Part shown: piece by piece, positions 26,257 through 33,586 of the stretch
Numbering within the stretch: the stretch's first letter is position 1
How the letters are laid out: the number at the start of each line of letters is the position of its first letter
Source of the DNA: Bradyrhizobium sp. Tv2a-2
Lineage (GTDB): Bacteria; Pseudomonadota; Alphaproteobacteria; Rhizobiales; Xanthobacteraceae
Reading direction: 5' to 3'
Length of the DNA stretch: 64,000 nt
Assembly: GCF_000472425.1 (NCBI RefSeq)
Contig: NZ_AXAI01000002.1
Span: forward strand, 187,265 to 251,264
Position numbers and translations under genes: made by a program
Notes under the pieces: model-generated
Databases searched by the model: none
The model's input: the letters and a program-made list of their open reading frames with translations, nothing else
Told to the model about the DNA's origin: nothing

Positions 26257-27219
26257 CTATCCACGGAACCTCTCCCGGTATTCGCTGGGGCTGGCACCGA
26301 TCCGCCTGAGGAAGGCCCGCCGCATGGTGTCCGGGTTGGTGAACCCGCAACTGAACGCGACGCGTTGCAGCGGTTTGTCGGTGTCCTCCAGCAGTCGTCG
26401 CGCCGAATCGACGCGCGCCATCTCGACGAAATCGGCCGGCGTGATCCCTGTCTCCTGAAAGAACACCCGCGTGAAATTGCGCACGCTCATTGCCGCGCGC
26501 GCAGCGAGGATCTTCACGGTCATATCGAGCGACAAATGATCGAGAATCCAGTGTTGCACCGATTGAATACGTCCTTCCGTCGCGAGCTGCGCTGCAAGAT
26601 GCGCGCTGAATTGCGATTGGCCGCCCGGCCGCTTGAGAAACACCACGAGGCGGCGGGCCACCGCGAGCGCGACGTCGCGGCCGTGATCGTCCTCGATCAG
26701 CTTCAGCGCGAGATCGATGCCGGCCGTCACGCCGGCTGACGTCCACAGCGGGCCGTCCTGCACGAAGATCCGGTCGGGTACGATCCTGGCCGCGGGAAAC
26801 CGTTCCGCCAGCTCGCTGGCATGCTGCCAGTGTGTCGTCGCGTTCCGGCCATCGAGCAGGCCTGCGGCGCCGAGAAAAAAGGCGCCGGTGCAGACCGAGC
26901 CGTGACGGCGGCAGTGCGGCGCGCGCCGCCGCAACCATGCATGCAAGTCGGTCGCGCCATAGGCCTGACCATAGTCCGGCGTGCCCGCGACAAGCAGCGT
27001 GTCGATCGGCTCATCGTCCTCCAGGATCGTGCTGTTTGCCACCAGCGACATGCCACCGGCTGTCACGGTCCGCTCAGGCCCCGCCGACACCAGCCGCACC
27101 TCGTAATTGCATTTGTCGGGAGCCTGCCGATTGGCTTCCAGAAATGCGTCCAGTGGCCCGGAGATATCCAGCGATTGGGCGTTCTGCGGAACGACAATGG
27201 CAACCGGCGTGCGATACAT
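26257..27219 (-). CDS. GlxA-family AraC-type transcriptional regulator (DJ-1/PfpI + AraC HTH)
   Basis: 320-aa regulator. Residues about 5-175 form a DJ-1/PfpI-like amidotransferase-type domain (VPQNAQSLDISGPLDAF, GSVCTGAFFLGAAGLLDGRNATTHW with the nucleophile-elbow-like Cys). The C-terminal 100 residues are a double HTH AraC domain (RNFTRVFFQETGITPADFVEMARVDSARRLLE, VAFSCGFTNPDTMRRAFLRRIGASPSEYRERF). GlxA-like regulators often control catabolism of amines, quaternary ammonium compounds or arginine-type substrates. ATG 27219. It lies 60 bp downstream of the response regulator on the same strand. Agmatinase-family and amide genes nearby make nitrogen compounds plausible inducers, as inference. 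Confidence 0.88.
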   Translation of the reverse strand: MYRTPVAIVVPQNAQSLDISGPLDAFLEANRQAPDKCNYEVRLVSAGPERTVTAGGMSLVANSTILEDDEPIDTLLVAGTPDYGQAYGATDLHAWLRRRAPHCRRHGSVCTGAFFLGAAGLLDGRNATTHWQHASELAERFPAARIVPDRIFVQDGPLWTSAGVTAGIDLALKLIEDDHGRDVALAVARRLVVFLKRPGGQSQFSAHLAAQLATEGRIQSVQHWILDHLSLDMTVKILAARAAMSVRNFTRVFFQETGITPADFVEMARVDSARRLLEDTDKPLQRVAFSCGFTNPDTMRRAFLRRIGASPSEYRERFRG

Positions 27220-27279
27220 TTCCCGTTCCCCGTGCCGCGAGGTTCCGGCGCGATGCAGCTCCGAAAATCGGGATTGGCC

Positions 27280-27996
27280 TCAGTGTGAGAGCGCCCGCAT
27301 CGGCGCGACGGCGGTCCTGCCTGCGGTTTCGCGCAGGATGAATCCGGCCCCACGGATATTGTAGATCATGGGCGTCTCGCCGGGACGATCGACCTTGTGG
27401 CGCAGCCGGCCCATATGCACGTTGAGCAAGTTGGTGTCGGGAACGAAGTTGTAGTGCCAGACGTCCCTGAGCAGCATCTCGCGGGTGAGCAATTGTTCGC
27501 TCCGCCGCATCATGTATTCGAGCAGGCGAAACTCACGGGGCAACAGGTCGATTTCGCGATCATTGCGCTTCGCGGTCCGCTCGATCAGGTCAAGCTCCAG
27601 CGCTCCGACCTGCAAGCTGGTCTGGCGTGTATCGGCCGGCCGGCGCAGCAAGGCCTCGATCCTGGCGACAAGCTCAATGAGCGCGAATGGTTTTGTGAGA
27701 TAATCATCGCCGCCCGACCGCAGCCCGCGAACGCGATCCTCGACTTTGCTGAGTCCACTCAGCACCAGTACGGGGGTCTGGATCTCTTCGTTCCGCAACG
27801 CCCGGATGATGCCAAGCCCGTCCAATCCCGGCAGCATGCGATCGACAATAATGGCGTCCGGTTGCACGGAGCGCGCTTTATTCAGGCCTTCATGCCCGTT
27901 CGATGTCCACTCGACATCAAATCCGTGATCGCTCAACCCGGCGGCTGTCAACTCGGCCAGCTCCTCATCATCTTCGATCAGAAGTATCCTTTTCAT
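27280..27996 (-). CDS. OmpR-family response regulator (orphan)
   Basis: 238-aa two-component regulator. The receiver domain has the acidic pair in LLIEDDEE, phospho-acceptor D52 in IIVDRMLPG, and K102 in DYLTKPF. The C-terminal winged helix ends with TNLLNVHMGRLRHKVDRPGETPMIYNIRGAGFIL. A further 15 residues (ETAGRTAVAPMRALSH) trail the usual end. ATG 27996. No histidine kinase gene is adjacent on either side, so its partner is elsewhere. Two 49-bp near-identical repeats occupy its upstream region (28072-28120 and 28232-28280) and could be binding sites. Confidence 0.92.
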   Translation of the reverse strand: MKRILLIEDDEELAELTAAGLSDHGFDVEWTSNGHEGLNKARSVQPDAIIVDRMLPGLDGLGIIRALRNEEIQTPVLVLSGLSKVEDRVRGLRSGGDDYLTKPFALIELVARIEALLRRPADTRQTSLQVGALELDLIERTAKRNDREIDLLPREFRLLEYMMRRSEQLLTREMLLRDVWHYNFVPDTNLLNVHMGRLRHKVDRPGETPMIYNIRGAGFILRETAGRTAVAPMRALSH

Positions 27997-28071
27997 CGGC
28001 TTGCTCTCGATTGCTCGACCGCGTGCGCATTGGTTCCCGGCTCCTCAGCGAAAGCCTAGGCCGATACAATC

Positions 28072-28120
28072 ATCAGGTCCAATCGATTTATGTTGTTACG
28101 GCGATAAGAAAATCTGATTG
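28072..28120. repeat. 49-bp imperfect repeat, copy 1 of 2
   Basis: Starts with ATCAGGTCCAATCGAT and ends with ATCTGATTG at offset 41-49. It shares these end blocks exactly, at exactly the same spacing, with copy 2; the last 20 bases are also largely alike while bases 20-28 differ. Within it CAATC...GATTG arms are inverted, so it can fold as an imperfect hairpin. It lies upstream of the orphan response regulator. Confidence 0.65.
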
Positions 28121-28231
28121 ATCTGCGTCAACCCCCGAGTTCATCATTGGCGCCGCGAGCTGTGGATGCTGGCTTGTCTGGCTCCTGTTGGCTGCTGAGG
28201 CAGCCTTGCTGAAAGGTAGGCAGCCCGGTAG

Positions 28232-28280
28232 ATCAGGTCCAATCGATCTAACCGTCGGGGTCGATCAGGAGATCTGATTG
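28232..28280. repeat. 49-bp imperfect repeat, copy 2 of 2
   Basis: Second copy, 160 bp from copy 1, same 16-base head and 9-base tail. It sits 16 bases beyond the stop of the agmatinase-family gene, where the inverted arms (CCAATCGATC / GATCTGATTGG) might also work as a 3' hairpin for that gene. Confidence 0.65.
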
Positions 28281-28296
28281 GTCAGGCCGCTCCCCG

Positions 28297-29277
28297 TTAG
28301 CGACGTCGCTTCGCGCGCTCGTGGAAGATCGAGCCGATGAAGTCGAGGCTGGTGCGCGCCGCGAGCAGCGATGTGACGCCCGAGGGGTCGTAGGGAGGCG
28401 AGACCTCGACAAAATCCACTCCAACCACGTCGAAACGCGTGGCGACTTCCCGCAGCAGGTCCTTGGCCTCGTAATAGTTGAAACCGCCATGGCTGATCGT
28501 TGCCGTCCCCGGCGCTATCGAGGGATCGAAACTGTCGATATCGATGGAGACGTAGACGCGTTCGCGATCCGGGATATGAGCGAGCGCCGCAGCCGCGCCG
28601 ATCGTCCGGAATTTGCGCATGGAAACGACATGCGTCCCATAGGCCTTGGCGGCTTCGTAGTCCTTCCGGCTGACGGACGCCATGTTGTGAGGGCCGACCG
28701 TTGTGATTCCCTTCACATGCGCCATCTCCGAGGCACGGCGCATCGGGCTGCCGTGGCCCCAGCTGATGCCATTGCGCTCGTCGATGAAATCGAAGTGGGC
28801 GTCGAGATGCACGATCTGGATAGGCTTCTGGTCCGAATAGGCTGCGATCATCGCCATGGTGATGGCATGGTCGCCGCCGAGAATGTACGGCATCGTTCCC
28901 GCGTCGAGCAGTGCGCGTACCGCGAGCTCGGCGTTCGCAAGGCTGCGCTTGGTGTCGGCGTAGATGACGTCGCTGTCGCCGGCATCGACGATTTTGACTT
29001 GATCGGCGGTCAGATAGGTCACCTCGTCCTCGAAGTCGAACACGCCGTCCGGGCCGAAGCCGTGGAACATCGACATTTCCCTGATGGCGCGAGGCCCGAA
29101 GCGGGTGCCGACGCGATAGCTCGATGCGGTGTCGATCGGCACGCCGAGCACCGCGACATCGGCGCCATCGAGCTTGTCCCAATTGGTGCAGGCAGGCTGG
29201 GCGGCGAAAGTTGCGAGGCCGACGAAGGGCAGATCCATCCGTTCGGCCATATTTCGGCTCATGCTCGGTCTTGTCAT
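28297..29277 (-). CDS. speB: Agmatinase-family ureohydrolase
   Basis: 326-aa dinuclear-metal hydrolase that cleaves a guanidino group to urea. Metal ligands are all present: GGDHAI (H137), DAHFDF (D159, H161, D163) and SIDIDSFDP (D246, D248), followed by the usual APGT. Length fits agmatinase, guanidinobutyrase, guanidinopropionase and guanidine hydrolase, which motifs alone do not separate. ATG 29277 has AGGAAGGA upstream; a longer frame to 29364 would overlap the GST gene. It follows the GST gene by 52 bp on the same strand. The product urea (or ammonia) and the neighbouring amide uptake modules suggest nitrogen scavenging. The symbol follows the common annotation and does not prove agmatine as substrate. 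Confidence 0.85.
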   Translation of the reverse strand: MTRPSMSRNMAERMDLPFVGLATFAAQPACTNWDKLDGADVAVLGVPIDTASSYRVGTRFGPRAIREMSMFHGFGPDGVFDFEDEVTYLTADQVKIVDAGDSDVIYADTKRSLANAELAVRALLDAGTMPYILGGDHAITMAMIAAYSDQKPIQIVHLDAHFDFIDERNGISWGHGSPMRRASEMAHVKGITTVGPHNMASVSRKDYEAAKAYGTHVVSMRKFRTIGAAAALAHIPDRERVYVSIDIDSFDPSIAPGTATISHGGFNYYEAKDLLREVATRFDVVGVDFVEVSPPYDPSGVTSLLAARTSLDFIGSIFHERAKRRR

Positions 29278-29329
29278 GGCAGCGTCCTTCCTGACGTATT
29301 GCAGGGCCAGATGCAGGCCCGGGTTGCTT

Positions 29330-29971
29330 TCAGCAGATGTCTTCGGTGACGCCTTCGCGCTCATAAGCCCGACGAACCGAGGGCAGGGCCGTCACCATGT
29401 CGAGCAGCTTTGCGATGTGACGCCGTGCGCGCGGCGGGTTCGTCATCCGTTGGGCCCAGCGGGCGAGCATGACGAGATAGAAATCGGCGGCACTCAGCGT
29501 ATCGCCGAGGAGGAGCGGACCGTTCGCTTCCAGGTGCTGCTCGATCACATCGAGATAGGCGCCCGCGCGCTTCTCGGCGCCACGCTCGACGATGTCGCCT
29601 GCGTCGGTGTCGTCGCCGGTCAAGCGGTCCGGATACTGCCAGATCATCAGCTCTTCCTGCAGCGAATTGGTCAGGAAGGTCATCCATTGATAGAATCTGG
29701 CGCGCTCCGGCGTCCCGACCCTGGGTGCCAGCCCTGTGTCGGGATGCTGGTCCACCAGATGAAGAACAATTGCGGCTGCTTCGAACAGCACCAGCTCGCG
29801 ATCGACCAGAGTCGGAATGCGCCCGTTCGGGTTGATCTTGAGATACTCGTCGGATCGTTGTGCGTTGCGCGTTCGATCGACGAGTACGAGCTCGTATGGC
29901 AGGCCGAGCTCTTCGAGCACCATGTGAGGTGCCGCGTTTGCGTTGCTCGGGAAATAATGCAGCTGATACAT
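29330..29971 (-). CDS. Glutathione S-transferase family protein
   Basis: 213-aa cytoplasmic GST. The N-terminal thioredoxin-like domain starts YQLHYFPSNANAAPHMVLEELGLPYE and includes NPNGRIPTLVD (cis-Pro) and LFEAAAIVLHLVD (the glutathione gamma-Glu binding E-[AS] motif). The C-terminal helical domain contains LLLGDTLSAADFYLVMLARW, the conserved N-capping box. ATG 29971 gives the standard family N-terminus and has GAGAG upstream; ATG 29998 would add nine residues. It reads away from the amide module, with the agmatinase-family gene downstream. Substrate unknown. Confidence 0.88.
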   Translation of the reverse strand: MYQLHYFPSNANAAPHMVLEELGLPYELVLVDRTRNAQRSDEYLKINPNGRIPTLVDRELVLFEAAAIVLHLVDQHPDTGLAPRVGTPERARFYQWMTFLTNSLQEELMIWQYPDRLTGDDTDAGDIVERGAEKRAGAYLDVIEQHLEANGPLLLGDTLSAADFYLVMLARWAQRMTNPPRARRHIAKLLDMVTALPSVRRAYEREGVTEDIC

Positions 29972-30039
29972 CGCGTCTCTCGAAGTTTGTGTTGCCATGA
30001 CCCAGAGTTAGAGGCGTGGCGGCCCGGCAACAACGACAG

Positions 30040-30081
30040 AGGTCCGTCGATCTTGGCCAAAGGTCCGTCGATCCGGGCCAA
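30040..30081. repeat. Two tandem 21-bp repeats
   Basis: Units 30040-30060 and 30061-30081 are AGGTCCGTCGATC followed by TT or CG and then GGCCAA; only two bases differ. They lie 69 bases upstream of the GST start in the divergent region and could be regulator binding sites, or a simple duplication. Confidence 0.7.
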
Positions 30082-30267
30082 AGCTGCTCACCACGGGTTG
30101 CTGGCGTCGCGGGGAAGCCGGCATGCGGGAGGGTCGTTCGGACACGACCACCATGGTCATTCTTGCGCTGCACAGTTTTGCTGCAGCCAGATATGATTTG
30201 GTGCAAACGCCGCTGCAACAACGCGCTTGACAGCAAGATCGATCTAAGAGACCGTAATTGCATGCGT

Positions 30268-30284
30268 TGGGCAACGGCTGCCCA
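30268..30284 (+). promoter_or_regulatory. Leader hairpin upstream of module A, possible ANTAR element
   Basis: TGGGCA / TGCCCA perfect 6-bp stem around ACGGC. If one base is bulged, the loop becomes a hexaloop with A at position 1 and G at position 4, as required by ANTAR proteins. It lies 72 bases before the next hairpin, so the pairing of elements is less clear than in module B. Confidence 0.35.
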
Positions 30285-30348
30285 TTGACGCGACGAGTTC
30301 AACCAGTTCCAACGCCGCGTTTGCTCGATTGCAGCGTGTTTAGTTGGT

Positions 30349-30397
30349 GGCGAAGACGCCCTCGGCCTGACGGCCGGCGGGCGTTTTTTTGTTTTTT
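30349..30397 (+). terminator. Intrinsic terminator with competing hairpin in the module A leader (attenuator)
   Basis: Stem ACGCCC (30356-30361) pairs with GGGCGT (30379-30384), with an inner CGGCC/GGCCG stem and TGAC loop, followed by seven Ts, a G and six more Ts. It ends 12 bases before the amiC start. No plus-strand gene lies upstream to be terminated, so it must regulate amiC and the genes after it. A second hairpin GGCG-AAGA-CGCC (30349-30360) uses the left arm of the terminator and excludes it, giving a terminator/antiterminator switch. The module encodes an ANTAR antiterminator (amiR), the natural regulator. Confidence 0.75.
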
Positions 30398-30409
30398 GGA
30401 TGGTAGCGA

Positions 30410-31570
30410 ATGGCGCGTCAGCAATGCCGCATCGGCGTGATGTTCTCGACCACGGGGTCGTATAGCGTCGTCGCCCGCTCGATGCTGAATGGGGCGCTGC
30501 TCGCCTTTCGCGAAATCGCGGAAACCGATAGCGAGCTCTCGCTCGAGCCGGTCGTGGTCAATCCGTCGGGCGATCTCTCGCGCTATCGCGCACTCAGCCT
30601 CGATCTGCTCGGCGCGGGCATTCGCCATGTGGTGGGCTGCTATACGTCCTCGAGCCGCAAGGAGGTCATTCCCTGCTTCGAGAAGTACGACGGGCTGCTC
30701 TGGTATCCCTCACACTATGAGGGTTTCGAGAGCTCGGACAATGTGATCTACACCGGCGCCTCGCCCAATCAGCATGTCCTGCCGCTGGTCGATTACCTGG
30801 CGTCCCGCGTCGGCAGCCGCGCCTTCTGCGTCGGCTCCAACTACATCTGGGCGTGGGAGAACAACCGGATCTTTCGCGAGGCGCTGACGGCGCGCGGTGG
30901 CGCCGTGATTTCGGAGCGGTATCTGTCCGTCGGCGACACCGAGTTCGACCAGGTGATCGCCGCGATCCTCGACCAGCATCCGGATTTCGTCTTCAACAAC
31001 CTGATCGGCACCAGCGCCTACGCATTTTTCCGGGCCTTCCGCGCCGCCTGTCGCGCACGTGGCATCGATCAGGCGGTCGAAATCCCGGTTGCAAGCTGCA
31101 CCCTGTCCGAGCCGGAGCTTGCGGAGATCGGCCTGGAGGCGGTCGACGGCCATTTGACCTCCAGCGTCTATTTTTCCTCGCTGAAATCGCCTGCCAATGA
31201 CGCATTCAGCGGTGCCTATGCCAGGGCGTTTCCGGATGGCCCGGTGTCGTCGGCCGATGCCGAGTCATCCTACATCGCGGTGAAGCTGCTGGCGGCGGCG
31301 CTGGCGCAGGCCGGCACCGATGACGCGCGCGCCGTTCGCGCGGCGGTCGCCAACCAGCGTCTGGAGGCACCGCAGGGCGAGGTGAGCATCGATCCGCAGA
31401 CCTATCATGCCTGGCTGACGCCGCGCATCGCCCGATCGGGGAGCGACGGACAGTTCGAGGTGCTGCTTGAGGCGCGCAGCCCGGTTGCGCCGGATCCCTA
31501 TCTTGTCCAGTCGTCGCCGCGCTTCGCGGTGGCCATGCGCTGCCCGGCGCTCCGAGTGGTGCAATCATGA
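30410..31570 (+). CDS. amiC: AmiC-like amide-sensing protein (module A)
   Basis: 386-aa type I periplasmic-binding-fold protein without a signal peptide, so cytoplasmic, as known for AmiC of Pseudomonas. It starts CRIGVMFSTTGSYSVVARSMLNGALLAF and contains VVGCYTSSSRKEVIPCFEKYDGLLWYPSHYEGFESSDNVIYTG, typical AmiC/UrtA-like blocks. AmiC holds AmiR inactive and releases it on binding a short amide. ATG 30410 lies just after a terminator hairpin; GGA at 30398-30400 is the only ribosome-binding hint. It overlaps amiR by four bases (ATGA), consistent with equimolar production. A second, divergent copy is at 38767-39948. Confidence 0.85.
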   Translation: MARQQCRIGVMFSTTGSYSVVARSMLNGALLAFREIAETDSELSLEPVVVNPSGDLSRYRALSLDLLGAGIRHVVGCYTSSSRKEVIPCFEKYDGLLWYPSHYEGFESSDNVIYTGASPNQHVLPLVDYLASRVGSRAFCVGSNYIWAWENNRIFREALTARGGAVISERYLSVGDTEFDQVIAAILDQHPDFVFNNLIGTSAYAFFRAFRAACRARGIDQAVEIPVASCTLSEPELAEIGLEAVDGHLTSSVYFSSLKSPANDAFSGAYARAFPDGPVSSADAESSYIAVKLLAAALAQAGTDDARAVRAAVANQRLEAPQGEVSIDPQTYHAWLTPRIARSGSDGQFEVLLEARSPVAPDPYLVQSSPRFAVAMRCPALRVVQS

Positions 31571-32229
31571 CCTTCCGCGTGCTGCAGAATTTCAAGGGCG
31601 GACGCGCCATCATCGTGGGTAGGCGCAGCGGCTGGGAAGTCACGCTGGAGACCACGCTCGCCAAGCTCGGGGTCGTCAGTGAATACCCTGAAATCGTCGG
31701 CGGCCGCGTGCAGATCGACGTCCGTGCGCTGCAGCCGGAGCGCGACATTCTTTTCATCGACGGCGACCTCGACGGCGCGGTCGCCATCGAGGTCGATCCT
31801 GCCTCGCGCCTGCCGCCGGTGCCGGTTATCGGGCTGGTCGGCGTCGAGGCGCCGAGCCGGTTGAAGGCGCTGGTCAACCTCGGCGCCACGTCCTTCCTGC
31901 GCAAACCGGTGCATGGCGGCGCCGTCTACACGTCGCTATTCATGGGCGTCAATCAATTCTTGCTGCGCAGCGACATGTATAGCCGCCTGCAGGATCTCGA
32001 AGAGCGCCGCCGCGGCCGCCGCGAGGTCGTGCGCGCGATCATTCTGTTGATGCAATCAGGCCTCGATGAGGAGGCTGCCTATTCCCTGCTCCGCCGCGAG
32101 AGCATGCGCGCGCGGCAGAGCCTCGAACTCTACTGCGAGGAGCTTCTGAGCAGGAGGGCGAGGCCAACCGATATTTCCTGCCGTACGACCAGCGAGGGGC
32201 TGCAAGGCGGCAAAAAGCGAGCGATGTAG
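31567..32229 (+). CDS. amiR: AmiR-like ANTAR-domain antiterminator (module A)
   Basis: 220-aa RNA-binding regulator. Residues about 12-125 form a pseudo-receiver (ILFIDGDLDG, VPVIGLVGVEAPSRLKALVNLGATSFLRKPVHGGAVY), then a coiled-coil helix and an ANTAR domain at about 143-200 (RREVVRAIILLMQSGLDEEAAYSLLRRESMRARQSLE). ANTAR domains bind pairs of hexaloop hairpins in mRNA leaders and stop termination. In the known AmiC/AmiR system activity is set by AmiC release, not phosphorylation. ATG 31567 overlaps amiC by four bases. The obvious target is the terminator hairpin at 30349-30397; cross-action on module B is possible. Tail of 20 residues beyond ANTAR is basic. Confidence 0.88.
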   Translation: MTFRVLQNFKGGRAIIVGRRSGWEVTLETTLAKLGVVSEYPEIVGGRVQIDVRALQPERDILFIDGDLDGAVAIEVDPASRLPPVPVIGLVGVEAPSRLKALVNLGATSFLRKPVHGGAVYTSLFMGVNQFLLRSDMYSRLQDLEERRRGRREVVRAIILLMQSGLDEEAAYSLLRRESMRARQSLELYCEELLSRRARPTDISCRTTSEGLQGGKKRAM

Positions 32230-32240
32230 GAGACACCGAC

Positions 32241-33479
32241 ATGACCGGAAATATAGTGCGGGGGCTGCGCGCCGCGGCCCTCACGGGGACGCTTGTCCTC
32301 GGCCCAGGCGCTGCCTTTGCGGCAGACCCCATCAAGCTCGGCGTGCTGGAGGACCAGTCCGGCGATTTCGCGGCCGCGACGATCGGCAAGGTCCACGCTA
32401 TCCAGCTTGCGGCCGACGAGATCAACAAAGCCGGCGGCATCGACGGCCGCCAGATCGAGCTCGTCACCTACGACACTCAGTCCGATAACACACGCTACCA
32501 GGAATTCATGCGTCGCGTGTTGCAGCGTGACAAGGTCGATGTCGTGTTCGCCGGATTCTCCTCCGCGTCGCGCGAGGCCTACCGGCCGATCGTCGACCAG
32601 TTCAACGGCTTTGCGTTCTACAACAATCAATATGAGGGCGGCGTCTGCGACGGCCACATGATCGTCACCGGCGCGGTGCCGGAGCAGCAATTCTCCACGC
32701 TCATTCCCTACATGATGCAGACCTATGGCAAGAAGGTCTACACCCTCGCCGCCGATTACAATTTCGGCCAGATCTCGGCGGAATGGGTGCGCAAGATCGT
32801 CAAGGAGAACGGCGGCGAGATGGTCGGCGAGGAGTTCATCCCGCTCGGCGTGTCGCAATTCTCGCAGAGCATCCAGAACATCCAGAAGGCGAAGCCGGAC
32901 TTCGTGGTCACGCTGCTGGTGGGCACCGCGCAGGCCTCCTATTACGAGCAGGCTGCGTCCGCAAATGTCAACCTGCCGATGGCCTCGTCCGTGAACGTCG
33001 GTCAGGGCTACGAGCACAAGCGCTTCAAGCCGCCGAGCCTGAAGGACATGTACGTCACCACCAACTACATAGAGGAGATCGACTCGCCCGGCAGCAAGGC
33101 GTTCTACGCCAAGTTCAAGGCCAAGTTTCCGAACGAGCCCTATGTGAATCAGGAGGCGGAGAACTCCTACCTCGCGGTCTACCTCTACAAGCAGATGGTG
33201 GAGCGCGCGAAATCGACCAAGCGCGACGACATCCGCAAGGTGATCGCGATGGGAGACGTCTGCATGGACGCGCCCGAGGGCAAGGTCTGCATCGATCCGA
33301 AGAGCCAGCACATGTCGCACACGATCTATCTTGCGAAAGTAGGCGCCGATCATTCGATCTCCTTCCCGAAGACCTGGGAGGACATCAAGCCCTATTGGCT
33401 CGGCGAGGCCGGCTGCGACCTGACCAAGAAGGATCCGATGAGTCAGTACACGCCCTCCAACCCGCCGCCCAAATCCTGA
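32241..33479 (+). CDS. Urea/short-chain-amide ABC transporter substrate-binding protein, UrtA/FmdD-like (module A)
   Basis: 412-aa periplasmic binding protein. A Sec signal peptide ends near AAFAADP. The mature protein begins IKLGVLEDQSGDFAAATIGK and has ELVTYDTQSDNTRYQEF, SSASREAYRPI and FYNNQYEGGVCDGHMI, the conserved ligand-site blocks of UrtA and FmdD. These families bind urea or short amides. It starts 11 bases after amiR and is followed by the two permeases and two ATPases. With fmdA at the end of the operon, formamide or acetamide is the likely ligand, though urea cannot be excluded. The paralog at 41984-43207 shares the same blocks. Confidence 0.87.
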   Translation: MTGNIVRGLRAAALTGTLVLGPGAAFAADPIKLGVLEDQSGDFAAATIGKVHAIQLAADEINKAGGIDGRQIELVTYDTQSDNTRYQEFMRRVLQRDKVDVVFAGFSSASREAYRPIVDQFNGFAFYNNQYEGGVCDGHMIVTGAVPEQQFSTLIPYMMQTYGKKVYTLAADYNFGQISAEWVRKIVKENGGEMVGEEFIPLGVSQFSQSIQNIQKAKPDFVVTLLVGTAQASYYEQAASANVNLPMASSVNVGQGYEHKRFKPPSLKDMYVTTNYIEEIDSPGSKAFYAKFKAKFPNEPYVNQEAENSYLAVYLYKQMVERAKSTKRDDIRKVIAMGDVCMDAPEGKVCIDPKSQHMSHTIYLAKVGADHSISFPKTWEDIKPYWLGEAGCDLTKKDPMSQYTPSNPPPKS

Positions 33480-33586
33480 CGCGGCGCGATGGCGTCGCCC
33501 TGGCGCACTCCTTCTCCCGCGCCGGGGCGGCGTTCTCGGACTTAACTTTCCTATCGTTTGAAAACCTCAACCCCTCTGGTTGGTTC

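Larger units (their letters stand above)
29972..30409. other. Gene-less divergent region (438 bp) between GST and module A amiC
   Basis: Holds two tandem 21-bp repeats (30040-30081), a GG-N10-GC sequence (30200-30213) that weakly resembles a sigma-54 promoter, a GGGCA/TGCCC hairpin (30269-30283) and a terminator hairpin next to amiC (30356-30397). No credible gene was seen. The promoters of GST (minus) and module A (plus) must lie here. Confidence 0.5.

Noticed and set aside
28072..28280. CRISPR-like direct repeats
   Set aside because: Only two copies, with an internally variable core rather than identical repeats and unique spacers, and no cas genes in the window.
32783..33586. Upstream extension of the UrtB-like frame into the substrate-binding gene
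   Set aside because: The extension overlaps the UrtA-like coding sequence, is low-complexity and lacks membrane segments; ATG 33587 gives the normal family N-terminus.
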